From contig JBIOHJ010000014.1 in NCBI GenBank assembly GCA_044448905.1, forward strand, positions 1 through 36,662: 36,662 nt of DNA, in the 5' to 3' direction. Shown piece after piece: positions 7,811 to 17,900 of the stretch (position 1 is its first letter; every line of letters starts with the position of its first letter). The stretch is from JBIOHJ01 sp044448905. Its GTDB lineage: Bacteria > Bacteroidota > Bacteroidia > AKYH767-A > OLB10. The position numbers and the translations under genes are program-made. Under the pieces are notes generated by a model, which worked only from the letters and a program-made list of their open reading frames with translations, did no database searches and had not been told where the DNA came from.

Positions 7811-9414
7811 TCTTTTTCACTGATCACTGTCAGCCTGAAATCGAAAGGATTCAGGTTTTCTTTTAGAGTATAAATGAATTGTTCCCCGAATTTTAAATAG
7901 TAAGGAATGAAACTATCGTACCGTTCCTGGAAAGAATTTTCAGGAAATATTTTTTCTTTTATTTTTCTTACCTGCTGAATCGAAGTTTCGTGCTTCTTTT
8001 TTTCAGTGCGCAAGAGTTTAGCTTCTAAATTCCTTAGGCTGCTGATGGTTCTTTGCTTCTCCCCTTCTATTGCTGCAATTAATGAATGATCGGCCTGTTC
8101 TGATTTTCGCTTTATGCTTTCATAAATATTTTGCACCTCATCCATTTCCTTTAAAAATGATATTGAAGAATCTGAACCTTCAGTAATATGTTTCTTAATT
8201 AAATCATCAACCGGCAAAAATAAATTTTCAATAGATAAATTAAGCTTCTTCAATTTTGCCTCAACACTTTCATCAATCCACAAAACACAATTACGCAGCA
8301 TGAGAACCGGAAAACTTATTTTATAATAATCGAACATGTCTTTATATTCAAGCCAGTAGCTTATTTCAGCAGGTCCACCTACATAAGCAATATTGGGTAA
8401 TACTTTTTCCGCATATAATGGCCTTAAAACGACATTGGGACTAAAATTTTCCGGATGTTTCTCCAACTTATTCAGCAATTCATTCCCCTGAAACTTCAAC
8501 TGTGAATTGTGAATCGTGAACTGTGAATCATTTTTTTCAATTCTTTCTCTTTCATTTTCCTGTAAATAAAACAAGTTAATTTCTCTTGGATTCACCTGCG
8601 GTTTATATGCTGCTCCAAGCTTTAAAATTGTTTCATTTAACTTTTTGAATGCTGTGTTATTCAGCACATCATCTTTCATTATTTCAGAAAATAAGGTTTT
8701 CAGGTTTTTATCATCTCCGTCAATAATTACCAAACCATATTTTGAAAATAAATTATGCAACAAATACCGGGTCGCATCCGCAAGGTTTTTGTTTTCGAGA
8801 TAAGATTGCTCAAATAGCTGCAATAGTTTTCTCGCGTTTTCGCTTTCCCCGATAATTGATTTCAGTTCTTTTAATACCAGTTTAATGGTTTCAACTGGAA
8901 TTCGTCCGCATGCTCCTTTTTTATCCTGCTTCCACTCTATTTTTTTTCCGAATAAATGAATATGGTTTATTTCCTCAAAGTCGTGGTCTTCGGAAGCCAT
9001 CCAGTAAACCGGAATAAAATTATAATGAGGATAATGCGTGGTAAGCTTTTGAGAAAGATTTATGGTAGAAATTATTTTGTACAAAAAATAAAGCGGTCCT
9101 GTAAAAATATTCAATTGATGTCCGGTGCAAACCGTAAACGTATTTTCATTACCCAATGACTCGATGTTCGATTCAACTTTCCTGTTGAATTCAAAATCAT
9201 TTTGAAATATATTTTTATACTGACTGCTTAAAACTTCGACCAATGTTTTCCGGTCAGTTTTTTCTTTTTTCTTTTGTTCAATTGCTTTTTCAAAAGAATT
9301 TAATTCAGGCCGAAAGCTGTAATAATCTGCGAGTGATTTAACATCGTTCAGGTAATCAGAAACCAAAGGAGGCAATATTCCGGTTTTTGAAAAGTCGAGA
9401 AAAGATTTTTTCAT
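7807..9414 (-). CDS. bshC: Bacillithiol biosynthesis protein BshC (putative cysteine-adding enzyme)
   Basis: A 535-residue protein matching the BshC family, which is thought to add cysteine to glucosaminyl-malate in the last step of bacillithiol synthesis. Key stretches are TVCTGHQLNIFTGPLYFLYK (residues 94-113), the conserved MASEDHDFEEINHIH, the segment RPLYAEKVLPNIAYVGGPAEISYW, and a coiled-coil region near the C-terminus (LEAKLLRTEKKKHETSIQQVRKI split by polar residues) typical of the family. Length agrees with other BshC proteins. Around residues 297-308 the protein contains SQFTIHNSQLK, encoded by a heptanucleotide repeat of the kind normally found between genes. It is the last gene of a likely four-gene run. 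Other bacillithiol genes are not in the window. Confidence 0.9.
   Translation of the reverse strand: MKKSFLDFSKTGILPPLVSDYLNDVKSLADYYSFRPELNSFEKAIEQKKKEKTDRKTLVEVLSSQYKNIFQNDFEFNRKVESNIESLGNENTFTVCTGHQLNIFTGPLYFLYKIISTINLSQKLTTHYPHYNFIPVYWMASEDHDFEEINHIHLFGKKIEWKQDKKGACGRIPVETIKLVLKELKSIIGESENARKLLQLFEQSYLENKNLADATRYLLHNLFSKYGLVIIDGDDKNLKTLFSEIMKDDVLNNTAFKKLNETILKLGAAYKPQVNPREINLFYLQENERERIEKNDSQFTIHNSQLKFQGNELLNKLEKHPENFSPNVVLRPLYAEKVLPNIAYVGGPAEISYWLEYKDMFDYYKISFPVLMLRNCVLWIDESVEAKLKKLNLSIENLFLPVDDLIKKHITEGSDSSISFLKEMDEVQNIYESIKRKSEQADHSLIAAIEGEKQRTISSLRNLEAKLLRTEKKKHETSIQQVRKIKEKIFPENSFQERYDSFIPYYLKFGEQFIYTLKENLNPFDFRLTVISEKD
8500..8527. repeat. Heptanucleotide tandem repeat inside bshC
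   Basis: Four consecutive 7-base units on the + strand: CTGTGAA, TTGTGAA, TCGTGAA, CTGTGAA. A 7-base unit cycles through all three frames, so the encoded residues do not repeat. The unit differs by one base from the (CTGTAAA)n array at the window end. Confidence 0.85.
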
Positions 9415-9460
9415 GCCTGATTATTTGGCGTGAAATTAATAATTATAAACTTCAGCGTGT

Positions 9461-11074
9461 TTACAAACCACTAACGACCTTGTCTTTTGGATATTTTACA
9501 GAAAAAGTAAATATCTTTTTGATAGTTTCGTTAGGAGGAATCTGAAGTTTCCATGTGAGTTTGCCTGTTTCCGTATTGTGTTCTGCCCCTGAAATTTCGA
9601 TTAGCTTCACTTCAATATCCTTATCCTGTGAAATGGGAAGCTGGTCCTCAAGATTTATTTCAACCGAATCTTTTTTCGAATTACGAATTTTAAATTCATA
9701 ACTCAATGTCTTTGTTCTATTACCGCCCAAAAATTGATTTGAAGAAAAGTCTTTAAGTTTTTCACGTGTGATAATAATTTTCTTGTCTCTGCCAAAAGAA
9801 AAATGCAGGGTGTCTTCGGTGCTTCTTGAATCTATATACGATTCACCCACATAGCCCCCCTCGAAATAAATGTTGGCATTGCCGGGCAATAAATTATATT
9901 CCTGCCAGCCAGTTATATCCGCAACTAAAAAGGCATCCCTGTCCAGCTTAGGAGTTGAATAATAATTATACAAAGCGTGTAGGGAATAATTCTGAACATC
10001 AACAGCATATTGCTTTCCATCAGAAAAAATTGAATAGGGAATATTGATTTCAAATTCAGTTGACAGCTGGTTTTCATTTATCGTTACTTCATCAGCAACT
10101 GTTTGTGCATTTTTATCCACCACAACCATCTCCATACTTTTCGACTCGGCTGTTGCCGGAACACCTTCTCTTCCTTTCATCTGGCTCCTGTTTAATAACT
10201 GCGGGTAATAAAAATTCAGGTACCATGGATATAACGCGGGTTTTGTTCCACCCAAAGTTGGATTTCCGGTTGATAATTTTAATTTCACCTGGTCCCAATC
10301 CTCGCCTGTATTCTGGCTCACATTAGCTTTATAGGCAAGTTGAACCGGGCTTTTAATATCTTTTGAACGGATGTCGTAAAATGGTGTCCAGGTTACCTCA
10401 TTTACAAAATAGCTAAAATCAAATTGAGAATTGATTTTCGTTTTTGCGGAAATTGTTATTACAATGTTACTTGTTGGTTTATTTTGTTTTGCATTCAGTT
10501 CGTTTAACTGGTGCTGTACTTTATCAATTTTCTCTTTCAGCTTTTTCTCGGAAATCGTTTCATCAAGAAGCTTATCTTTTATATCAGCCAACCGGACTCG
10601 AAGAAAATCCGCCACACTTTCCAACTCATCACTGTTGATTCCTGAATTTGCACCTCCAACATTTTTATTTGCAAGCACGAGCGATTGCTCTTCATTAAGC
10701 ACCGACTTCCGGTTTTGCAATCGGCCCATAACTAAATTCAGGCTTTCCAGTGAATCTTCCAGAAATTTTATTTCGGGCGATTTTTTCTCGCTGTTTAAAT
10801 AATTTAATTGGTGCACAACCGACAGAATGGTAAAATCGCCCTTGCCGTTCATACTTATACTTTGGGGGTTAATTGCAGAAGAAAGATTTTTGATGATAAC
10901 CCGTGTAGTGCCGGCATCGACCATTGTTTTTGCCGAACGCGAAATCATTGCACCATTAAGAAATACAGTAACTTCTTTAATCTCTGAATTTGAAATGCTT
11001 TTTTCATCGTCAGCCTTCGAAAGACTATTGGTAAACAGCAAAACAGCCGTTAAAAATAAATTTAACTTTTTCAT
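9461..11074 (-). CDS. DUF4139 domain protein (mucoidy inhibitor MuiA-like)
   Basis: A 537-residue exported protein. Residues 1-21 are a signal peptide (MKKLNLFLTAVLLFTNSLSKA). Residues about 28-125 match the N-terminal DUF4140 region (EVTVFLNGAMISRSA), followed by a helical, coiled-coil-like segment to about residue 205 and then the DUF4139 beta-domain, recognisable from FSYFVNEVTWTPFYDIRS, LAYKANVSQNTGEDWDQVKLKLSTG and the closing LTWKLQIPPNETIKKIFTFSV. The family is annotated as mucoidy inhibitor MuiA-like from one member, but its biochemical role is not established. It follows the repeat-rich gene by 59 bases and precedes bshC by 46 bases. Confidence 0.9.
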   Translation of the reverse strand: MKKLNLFLTAVLLFTNSLSKADDEKSISNSEIKEVTVFLNGAMISRSAKTMVDAGTTRVIIKNLSSAINPQSISMNGKGDFTILSVVHQLNYLNSEKKSPEIKFLEDSLESLNLVMGRLQNRKSVLNEEQSLVLANKNVGGANSGINSDELESVADFLRVRLADIKDKLLDETISEKKLKEKIDKVQHQLNELNAKQNKPTSNIVITISAKTKINSQFDFSYFVNEVTWTPFYDIRSKDIKSPVQLAYKANVSQNTGEDWDQVKLKLSTGNPTLGGTKPALYPWYLNFYYPQLLNRSQMKGREGVPATAESKSMEMVVVDKNAQTVADEVTINENQLSTEFEINIPYSIFSDGKQYAVDVQNYSLHALYNYYSTPKLDRDAFLVADITGWQEYNLLPGNANIYFEGGYVGESYIDSRSTEDTLHFSFGRDKKIIITREKLKDFSSNQFLGGNRTKTLSYEFKIRNSKKDSVEINLEDQLPISQDKDIEVKLIEISGAEHNTETGKLTWKLQIPPNETIKKIFTFSVKYPKDKVVSGL

Positions 11075-11133
11075 AGGAATATGGTTTTTGATTATGATGA
11101 AACTAAAAATGAAATTCCATAAACCGAGCGAAA

Positions 11134-13353
11134 TTATTTTTCGTTCAGCTTGGCTTTTACATTTTTTAATTCGATGCTGTAATTTGACTCCGACATGCTG
11201 GTTTCGTTCTTAAAATAAAACACGCCTCCCCAGTTATAAACTATTTTATAAAAAACATCCTGTGTGATTGACCGCTTAATTACAGTACGGTATAAAGTAC
11301 GGTTATTTTCGGTGATGGTTTCTTCCGAAATACCTTCGGGATAATTTTTATTCAGCGTTGGCAAAGCAGCCTGCGCTGCCTGCTGCTTTTGTTTTTGTTC
11401 CTGTGCCTTTGCATAGGCTTCCTTCTGGTCTTCAATTTCTTTTAGTCTGCGGGCTTCGGCTTCAGCTAATGCTTTTTTCTTTGCTTCATCAATTGCAGCG
11501 AGGCGAGCAGCTTCATTCGCCTTACGCGTACTATCTGAAATAAACTTCGCTCGGGCAGTTGCTTCAGCCTGCGCTTTGGAAATCGAATCAGCAATAAACT
11601 TTGTCCTCGCCAATTCATCAGCTTTAGCTTTGTTTATCGAATCCTGTTTTGCTTTTTCTATTGCGAGCAGCCTTAAGCGTTCTTCTTCTTTCGCTTTAGC
11701 AGTGGAATCAGCTACAAATTTTGTACGCGTGTCCGCAACAATCTTTGCCTGCGCTATGGAGTCCTGCCTGGCTTTTTCTATTGCTGCTAAACGAATACGT
11801 TCATCCTCTTTTGCTTTGGCAGTAGAATCAGCTACAAATTTTGCGCGCACATCCGCAAGAACCTTTGCCTGTGCTATAGAGTCCTGGCGCGCTTTTTCCA
11901 TTGCGGCTAACCGGATTCGCTCCTCCTCTTTCGCTTTTGAAATAGAATCCTGACGCGCTTTTTCTATCGCGGCTAAACGAATGCGCTCTTCCTCTTTTGC
12001 TTTGGCAGTAGAATCGGCTACAAACTTTGCGCGTGCTTCGGCATCGGATTTTGCCTGCGCAATGGAATCCTGGCGCGCTTTTTCTAATGCAGCTAACCGG
12101 ACGCGTTCTTCTTCCTTAGCTTTGGAAATCGAATCCTGTCGGGCTTTTTCTATTACGGCCAACCGGATACGTTCTTCCTCTTTTGCTCTTGCAGTGGAAT
12201 CAGCTATTAACTTTGCCCGAGCTGCTGCTGCTTGGTTTTCCAGTGCAATGGAATCCTGGCGGGCTTTTTCAATTGCAGCCAAACGAATACGTTCTTCCTC
12301 TTTAGCTTTTGCAAGAGAATCAGCCACAAATTTTGCGCGGACGTCTGCCTCAGTTTTTGCCTTCGAAATTGAATCCTGCCGGGATTTTTCCAACGCGGCT
12401 AAGCGAATACGTTCTTCTTCTTTGACTTTTGCGATGGAATCCTGCAGCGCCTTTTCCGAAGCGAGCAATTGAATTCGCTCTTCTTCTTTTACTCTTGCCA
12501 AAGAGTCGGCTGTAATTTTGGCACGGGCATCGGCTACAGCTTTTGCTTTTGCAGTTGAGTCGGCTACTTGCTTTGCCATTGCAATAGCAGCTGCCTTTGC
12601 CTTGACGGTTGAATCGGCACGCACTTTTGCAATGGAATCATTAAATGCTTTTTGAGCTGCAGCTATTCGCGCTTTCTCTTCCATATCGGCTTTTTTGATA
12701 CTGTCCTGCTTGGCTTTCTCAAGAGCTGCTGCAATCAAAAGTGTAGCCGCTGCGGCTTTTGATTTAGCAACCGAATCGGCTTTTGCTTTTGCAATGGCAT
12801 CTTTTCTCTCTTTTTCTTTTTGAGCAAGAATTTCTGCCTGAGTTTGTTTTAGCTGTTCAAATTCTTCTTTACGCGTATCGGAATATTTAACATCGTGACC
12901 AAAATCATCAATGCGCGGGTCAAAAGAAATTTTTGCAACCGGCTTTTCCGGGAAAGCATCCTGGATGGAATCTTCTGCTGTTTTAAAAATATCTATTTTA
13001 AATTCATAAGAAAAAATAATATCCTTATTGGATTCCGGAATTTTGGTATCAAATAAAACTGATTTTGTTACGGCTCCTTTTTTTGAAAAGACAAGTGTAT
13101 AAACATAATTGAAATCAAAATTTAATATAAACCTGCCTGCATTACCGGTAATAATATCATCAACCGGTTCGTTGCCTTTGTAAATTTTTATACTGGCACC
13201 TTCTAGCCCTTTACCTGTTTGCTGAACTCTCCCCACTACTTCAAGATATCCCTCTTTCTCCTGCGAAAAACCGATGTAAGAGATTGCAATAAAAAAGAAA
13301 AATAAAACCGAGAACGAAATCAGTTTTTTAAAATGAAAATTGGTTTTAAACAT
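11134..13353 (-). CDS. Secreted protein: carboxypeptidase-regulatory-like domain plus long charged repeat
   Basis: A 739-residue protein with three parts. After a signal peptide (to about residue 30, ending GFSQ) comes a small beta-sandwich like the carboxypeptidase-regulatory/CnaB class (VVGRVQQTGKGLEGASIKIY, residues ~38-115). Residues ~160-655 are an Ala/Lys/Glu/Asp-rich helical repeat built from units such as EEERIRLAAIEKARQDSI alternating with AKFVADSTAKAK; I count nine EEER-type units. A short C-terminal module (YPEGISEETITENNRTLYR ... YNWGGVFYFKN) resembles a tail found on other Bacteroidota proteins. The long helix probably spans or extends across the periplasm, but the role is unknown. 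ATG is 24 bases after the upstream HMG-CoA-lyase-like gene's stop, so the two are probably co-transcribed. Confidence 0.85.
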   Translation of the reverse strand: MFKTNFHFKKLISFSVLFFFFIAISYIGFSQEKEGYLEVVGRVQQTGKGLEGASIKIYKGNEPVDDIITGNAGRFILNFDFNYVYTLVFSKKGAVTKSVLFDTKIPESNKDIIFSYEFKIDIFKTAEDSIQDAFPEKPVAKISFDPRIDDFGHDVKYSDTRKEEFEQLKQTQAEILAQKEKERKDAIAKAKADSVAKSKAAAATLLIAAALEKAKQDSIKKADMEEKARIAAAQKAFNDSIAKVRADSTVKAKAAAIAMAKQVADSTAKAKAVADARAKITADSLARVKEEERIQLLASEKALQDSIAKVKEEERIRLAALEKSRQDSISKAKTEADVRAKFVADSLAKAKEEERIRLAAIEKARQDSIALENQAAAARAKLIADSTARAKEEERIRLAVIEKARQDSISKAKEEERVRLAALEKARQDSIAQAKSDAEARAKFVADSTAKAKEEERIRLAAIEKARQDSISKAKEEERIRLAAMEKARQDSIAQAKVLADVRAKFVADSTAKAKEDERIRLAAIEKARQDSIAQAKIVADTRTKFVADSTAKAKEEERLRLLAIEKAKQDSINKAKADELARTKFIADSISKAQAEATARAKFISDSTRKANEAARLAAIDEAKKKALAEAEARRLKEIEDQKEAYAKAQEQKQKQQAAQAALPTLNKNYPEGISEETITENNRTLYRTVIKRSITQDVFYKIVYNWGGVFYFKNETSMSESNYSIELKNVKAKLNEK
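11640..12510. repeat. Degenerate tandem repeats encoding EEERIRLA-type helices
   Basis: Within the coding region, blocks encoding EEERIRLAAxEKARQDSI recur nine times with high base similarity, interspersed with ARAKFVADSTAKAK blocks. The repetition also keeps antisense frames open over hundreds of bases, which explains long shadow ORFs on +. Copy number could change by recombination. Confidence 0.8.
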
Positions 13354-13377
13354 TTCTGTTAAATATTTTACCCCCGG

Positions 13378-14253
13378 TTAATTCGTGTATTCAACGGCAA
13401 ATACACTTCCGGCACTCTGAAGCGCTTCATTAAAACGCATTTTATTTATACCGGTTTCAACGTTTTTTTCTTCGAGGTATTGTATCAGGTTTTCGGTTGC
13501 AAGATTTCCCACTAATTCGTCTTCTGCCATAGGGCAGCCACCGAAACCTTTTATTGCGGCATCAAACCTGCGGCAGCCATTTTCCCAGGCAGCATTTACT
13601 TTTTTATGCCAGTTATCTGCTTTGCAATGCAGATGTGCCCCGAATTCGATTTCCGAAAACGATGGAATTAAATTACCGAACATTTTCCCTACTTCTTCAT
13701 CGGATGCGATTCCAACCGTATCAGCAAGCGCAATTATTTTTATTTCCATCTGTGCAATTTTATTAATCCAGTTAATTGCAATATCGGAGTTCCATTTATC
13801 TCCGTAAGGATTTCCAAATGCCATTGAAATATAAATTACCAGCTGTTTGTTATTTTTCTGACAAAGATTTTGAATTGCTTCAACTGTCGAAAGTGATTGT
13901 TCAATGGTTGAATTGGTATTTCTTTTTTGAAAGGTTTCGGAAATTGAAAACGGAAAACCGAGATATGTTATTTCATTATAGTTAACCGCATCTTCTGCAC
14001 CCCTTATATTAGCAATGATGGCAAGCAGTTTTGTTTTTGTTTCGTTTAAATCCAAACCTGACAACACTTCATTCGAATCTTTTAGTTGCGGAATTGCTTT
14101 TGGTGAAACGAAGCTCCCGAAATCAATAGTATCGAAACCAATTTTTAAAAGTGAGTTAATGTACTTTACTTTAGTTTCGGTCGGAATAAAATTATGAATC
14201 CCCTGCATAGCGTCACGCGGACATTCAATAATTTTAACTTTATCACCGGGCAT
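13378..14253 (-). CDS. Hydroxymethylglutaryl-CoA lyase-like enzyme
   Basis: A 291-residue protein of the HMGL-like TIM-barrel family, which cleaves 3-hydroxy-3-methylglutaryl-CoA to acetyl-CoA and acetoacetate in leucine degradation. Visible signatures: the N-terminal ECPRDAMQG (Arg13 catalytic, Asp14 metal ligand), the paired metal histidines in GAHLHCKA, and the C-terminal GFGGCPMAEDELVGNLATE, which keeps the reactive cysteine and the Gly-Asn-x-Ala-Thr-Glu of lyases. Length agrees with bacterial HMG-CoA lyases. The mid-part loop (AEDELVG instead of AxGASG) is somewhat divergent, so a related aldolase-type lyase is possible. First gene of the - strand run ending with bshC. Confidence 0.85.
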   Translation of the reverse strand: MPGDKVKIIECPRDAMQGIHNFIPTETKVKYINSLLKIGFDTIDFGSFVSPKAIPQLKDSNEVLSGLDLNETKTKLLAIIANIRGAEDAVNYNEITYLGFPFSISETFQKRNTNSTIEQSLSTVEAIQNLCQKNNKQLVIYISMAFGNPYGDKWNSDIAINWINKIAQMEIKIIALADTVGIASDEEVGKMFGNLIPSFSEIEFGAHLHCKADNWHKKVNAAWENGCRRFDAAIKGFGGCPMAEDELVGNLATENLIQYLEEKNVETGINKMRFNEALQSAGSVFAVEYTN

Positions 14254-14260
14254 TTTAAAT

Positions 14261-14285
14261 TTCTAATTGTTCTAATTTCTAATTG
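14261..14285. repeat. Short TTCTAAT direct repeats upstream of the HMG-CoA-lyase-like gene
   Basis: Three TTCTAAT heptamers, two followed by TG (14261-14269, 14270-14276, 14277-14285). They lie just before the ATG at 14253, in the expected leader of that gene. Confidence 0.7.
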
Positions 14286-14355
14286 ATCTGAATAAATACC
14301 AATCCTTAACTTACGGAATAGTGGTAGTAAAGAAATCTGAAATGTAAAAAGCTGC

Positions 14356-14811
14356 TTAATCCTTTAAAATCACCCCTTCGGCATCGAAAGTTAATTCGGT
14401 AACAGGTTCTTTTATAAGTGCAATTTCAGCGGCAGGCTTGCCCGCATCTTCAGCAAAATGCTTCAGCTGTTCTACCGTAACAACTTTCATTTTAGCGTTG
14501 CCTTCAATGACTGCTGTTTTGCCGGCACCGTCTTTGGGTACAAAAAAGCTATGCCCTTTCATGCGCACGCGCATGGTGGTGCCGTCACCCTTGTCCATTG
14601 TCATCCAGCAGCCCATTTCCTGGCAAACTTCAGTAACCTTACCCGTTACTTTAACCTGAGTTACTTCATTGTCTTTCATTTGGGCTATTAATTCGGAAAC
14701 CGGTATTGCACCCGCTTCATCAATTTTTTTTCCAAAATATTCCTGGGCTTTACTTGCATTTAAAGTACAAAATACAGTTAGCACCGATAAGAGAATTCTT
14801 ACTTTTTTCAT
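14356..14811 (-). CDS. Secreted DUF4920 domain protein
   Basis: A 151-residue protein with a signal peptide (MKKVRILLSVLTVFCTLNASKAQ) and a DUF4920 domain over most of the rest: YFGKKIDEAGAIPVSELI, VKVTGKVTEVCQEMGCWMT, then RMKGHSFFVPKDGAGKTAVIEG and VEQLKHFAEDAGKP. The fold is probably an OB-like beta-barrel; the CQEMGCW pair of cysteines is a conserved family feature and could bind metal or form a disulfide. Function is not established. A -7 element lies 27 bases upstream of the ATG, and a strong terminator for the preceding giant gene separates the two, so it is probably transcribed on its own. Confidence 0.87.
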   Translation of the reverse strand: MKKVRILLSVLTVFCTLNASKAQEYFGKKIDEAGAIPVSELIAQMKDNEVTQVKVTGKVTEVCQEMGCWMTMDKGDGTTMRVRMKGHSFFVPKDGAGKTAVIEGNAKMKVVTVEQLKHFAEDAGKPAAEIALIKEPVTELTFDAEGVILKD

Positions 14812-14837
14812 GAAATTTTTTATTTAATTTTATTTAG

Positions 14838-14845
14838 CAAAAGTA
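14838..14845 (-). promoter_or_regulatory. Probable -7 element for the DUF4920 gene
   Basis: On the - strand this reads TACTTTTG, an exact TAnnTTTG, 26 bases before the ATG at 14811. No TTG at the usual 19-21-base distance upstream was found, so only half of the promoter is supported. Confidence 0.45.
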
Positions 14846-14891
14846 ATTATAATGAATTGATTTTTCTGAACAGGGAATGAAGGGAATATTA

Positions 14892-14935
14892 AAATAAAAA
14901 CGGCATCCGCCAGCTGACGGATGCCGTTTTTATTT
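14892..14935 (-). terminator. Intrinsic terminator of the giant repeat protein gene
   Basis: A perfect 18-bp stem (14892-14909 with 14918-14935; core CGGCATCCG/CGGATGCCG) with an 8-base loop and a T-run on either strand. It starts 11 bases after the stop of the giant gene on - and shields the DUF4920 gene behind it. Confidence 0.9.
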
Positions 14936-14946
14936 AATGGAGAATT

Positions 14947-17900
14947 TTATCTCATCAAAGTTACCGTACCCTGGTATTCGTAAGGCTTGCCCGATTTGGT
15001 TTTAACCTGTATAGAATAAACATACACCCCTTCGGCTAAAGGCTTGCCATTTTTATCTAATCCGTTCCAGAATTTGCGGTAATCATCATTCTCAAAAACC
15101 TTTTGTCCCCACCGGCTGAAAATGTTCATGTTGTAAGCGCTTACATCCGTCACGTAACCAGTTTCAAAAAACTTATCATTCATGCCATCACCATTGGGTG
15201 TAAATGCGTTAGGAATATAAAAAGGAGTAATTAAAACTTCCTGCTCATAACGGTCGGGGCATGCCGCAATATTAGTTACCGTTAATACCACTTTGAACTT
15301 TCCTATTTCATCATAAAAATGTTTGGGATTGGGTTCGGTAGATTGCTGCCCGTCACCAAAATCCCAATGCCATGTTTCAGCATGCAGCGACTGATCGGCA
15401 AAGCTTATTGTTGAATTAAATATTCCGGTAGTGGCAGGGTCGAGATTAAATGCAGCTTCAGCCAAAGGATAAAACTGTATATCAACATCCTCAACTAACG
15501 TATCAGCACAGCCTTCAGTTGTTGTAATAATTAATGTGATGGGATACGTTCCCGGAAGTGCATACAAGTGAGACGGGTTTTCCTGGTCAGAACCTGATGC
15601 GTCACCAAAATCCCATTGGAATTGTGAGCCCGCAGGATATGTGGAAGTATTTATAAAATTAATGATAGGAGCTTCGCAGGTTAAGCTGGTATCGTTGGTA
15701 AAGCTGGCATCAGGAGTTTCGTTAACAGTCAGAATTTCAGAATCCCAATTAACACATCCATTCAGGTCTGTAACGGTAACTGTATAGTTTCCGGCTGTGC
15801 CAATTGAAATTGATTGTGTTGTCTGGCTGTTGTTGCTCCATAAATAAGCGGTGTAACCTGCACCTGCATCAAAGGTTGTGTTATCTCCATTGCAAATCAC
15901 ATTTGTTCCGGTAATGACAGGAGTGGGAAGGTCGTTTACATTCACTGTTGCCAATCCCGAATAGGTACCGTTACAATACGCATCGTTCATGCTCACCAAC
16001 TCGTAATTTTCAGTGCTTGTTGGTGAAACAGTAATAACCTCCAGATTATTTGATGTATTGAACGGACCAAATGTAGAACTGCCATCAGTGTAACGGTAAG
16101 TAAAGGGCGCGGTACCGGTAAATGTTATTTTGAAGCTCGAAGAAGCACCTACACAAATTGAAGTAACGTCACTGATAACTGCATCCGGTATCGGGTGAAC
16201 TGTGATAGTTGCCGTACCCGTTACAGAAGTTCCTGTACAGTTTGCATCGCTTACGCTGGTAACCGTGTAAGTGGTATTCGAATTTGGCTGCACAATAATC
16301 ATTTCCGGGTCATTGCTTGTTGTAAACGGACCGAAAGGAGTGTTGCCATCAAAGTACGTATAGGTATAAGGTCCGGTTCCTGTGAAGTTGATGGAAAGAT
16401 TAGTTGAGTTTCCAAAACAAATTCCCGTAGTTCCCGAAATTTGTGCTGTCGGCAACGGATGCACAGTAACCACAGCTTGCCCGCTGAATGTTCCTGTGCA
16501 ATTATCATCACTTACAACATTAACTGAATAAGTGGTGGTGGCTGTTGGAGAAACAGTAATTGTTTCAATAAGATTAGGAGTTGTAAATGGTCCGAAGGTT
16601 GAAGCTCCATTGGTATAGCTGTACGTAAAAGGCGGAGCCCCGGTAAACGCAATATCGAATGTGGTTTGATCCCCGGTACAGATTTCAGGTGTTCCGGCAA
16701 CTGTTGCTGTCGGAAGCTGGTTAACGGTAACCGAGGCAGAACCCGCAGTTGCACCAATACATCCTGCACCGGTTACATTTCCCGACATTCCATAAATGGT
16801 ATTTGCAGTCGGAGAAACAGTTAAAGTATAAGGATTATTGAAAGTTGTGATAGGCCCGAAAATGTTTGTTCCATCGGTGTAGCTGAATACGAAAGGTGCA
16901 GTCCCTGTAAATGTAACTGCAAGGTTTGCAGTTTGCCCGTTGCAAATTACGGGGCTGCCTGCCAATACTGCTGTCGGAAGCTGGTTAACCGTAACCAATA
17001 CGCTTCCGTTTACTGTACCCGTGCAGTTATTATCATCCACTGCTGTTACAGTATACGTTGTATTCACAACCGGGTTGACAGGGATGATTACGCTATTGTT
17101 ATTTGTATTCAGAGGGCCAATTGTGCTTGCTCCATCACTATATGAATAAACGAATGGGGCAGTTCCGGTAAAGTTAATAGTCAGATTAGTCTGATCTCCG
17201 TTACAGATTGTAGCGTTACCGATAATTTGTGCAGTTGGAAGAGGGTTAACAGTTACTAATGATTGCCCGTTGGTGATACCATTGCAATTTGCATCATTAA
17301 CAGCAGTAACAGTAAAAGTTCTCGTTACAGGAGGAGAAACAGTAATTATTTCAGGGTTATTAGAGGTAGTGAAAGGGCCAAATGTTGAAACGCCATCAGA
17401 ATAACGATAAGTATAGGGTGCTGTACCGGTAAAACTTATTTCAAGATTTGTCTGATCACCGGCACAAATCGTTGGGTTTCCGTTTATCAATGCTGTGGGC
17501 AATGTGTTTACTGTTATCAGAGCCGATCCTGCGGTTGCACCATTACATCCGTTTCCGATAACGGTATTTGTCAGCGTATAATTGGTAATAATAATTGGAT
17601 TAACACTGATAGTTGCCGAATTTGTATTTGAAATAAATGGTCCGTTTAATGTAGCACCTGCCAGGTAACTGTAGGTATATGGAGCCTGCCCGGTAAAAGT
17701 AATATTCAGGTTAGTTGATTGGCCAATGCAAATGTCTGTCGTACCGGCTAAGGTAGCTGTAGGTAATGGTGTAACGGTCACAAGAGCCGCAACACCAATT
17801 ACACTTCCTGTACAATTTGTATTGCTTATCGAAGTAATGGTATACGTAGTATTCACGTTTGGTGAAACCGAAATAACTGCAGGATTGCTGCTGGTTGTAA

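Noticed and set aside
11576..12472. Long + strand ORFs opposite the repeat-rich gene
   Set aside because: They are antisense shadows kept open by the repetitive sequence; their Ser/Ala-rich products have no domain features and no start context.
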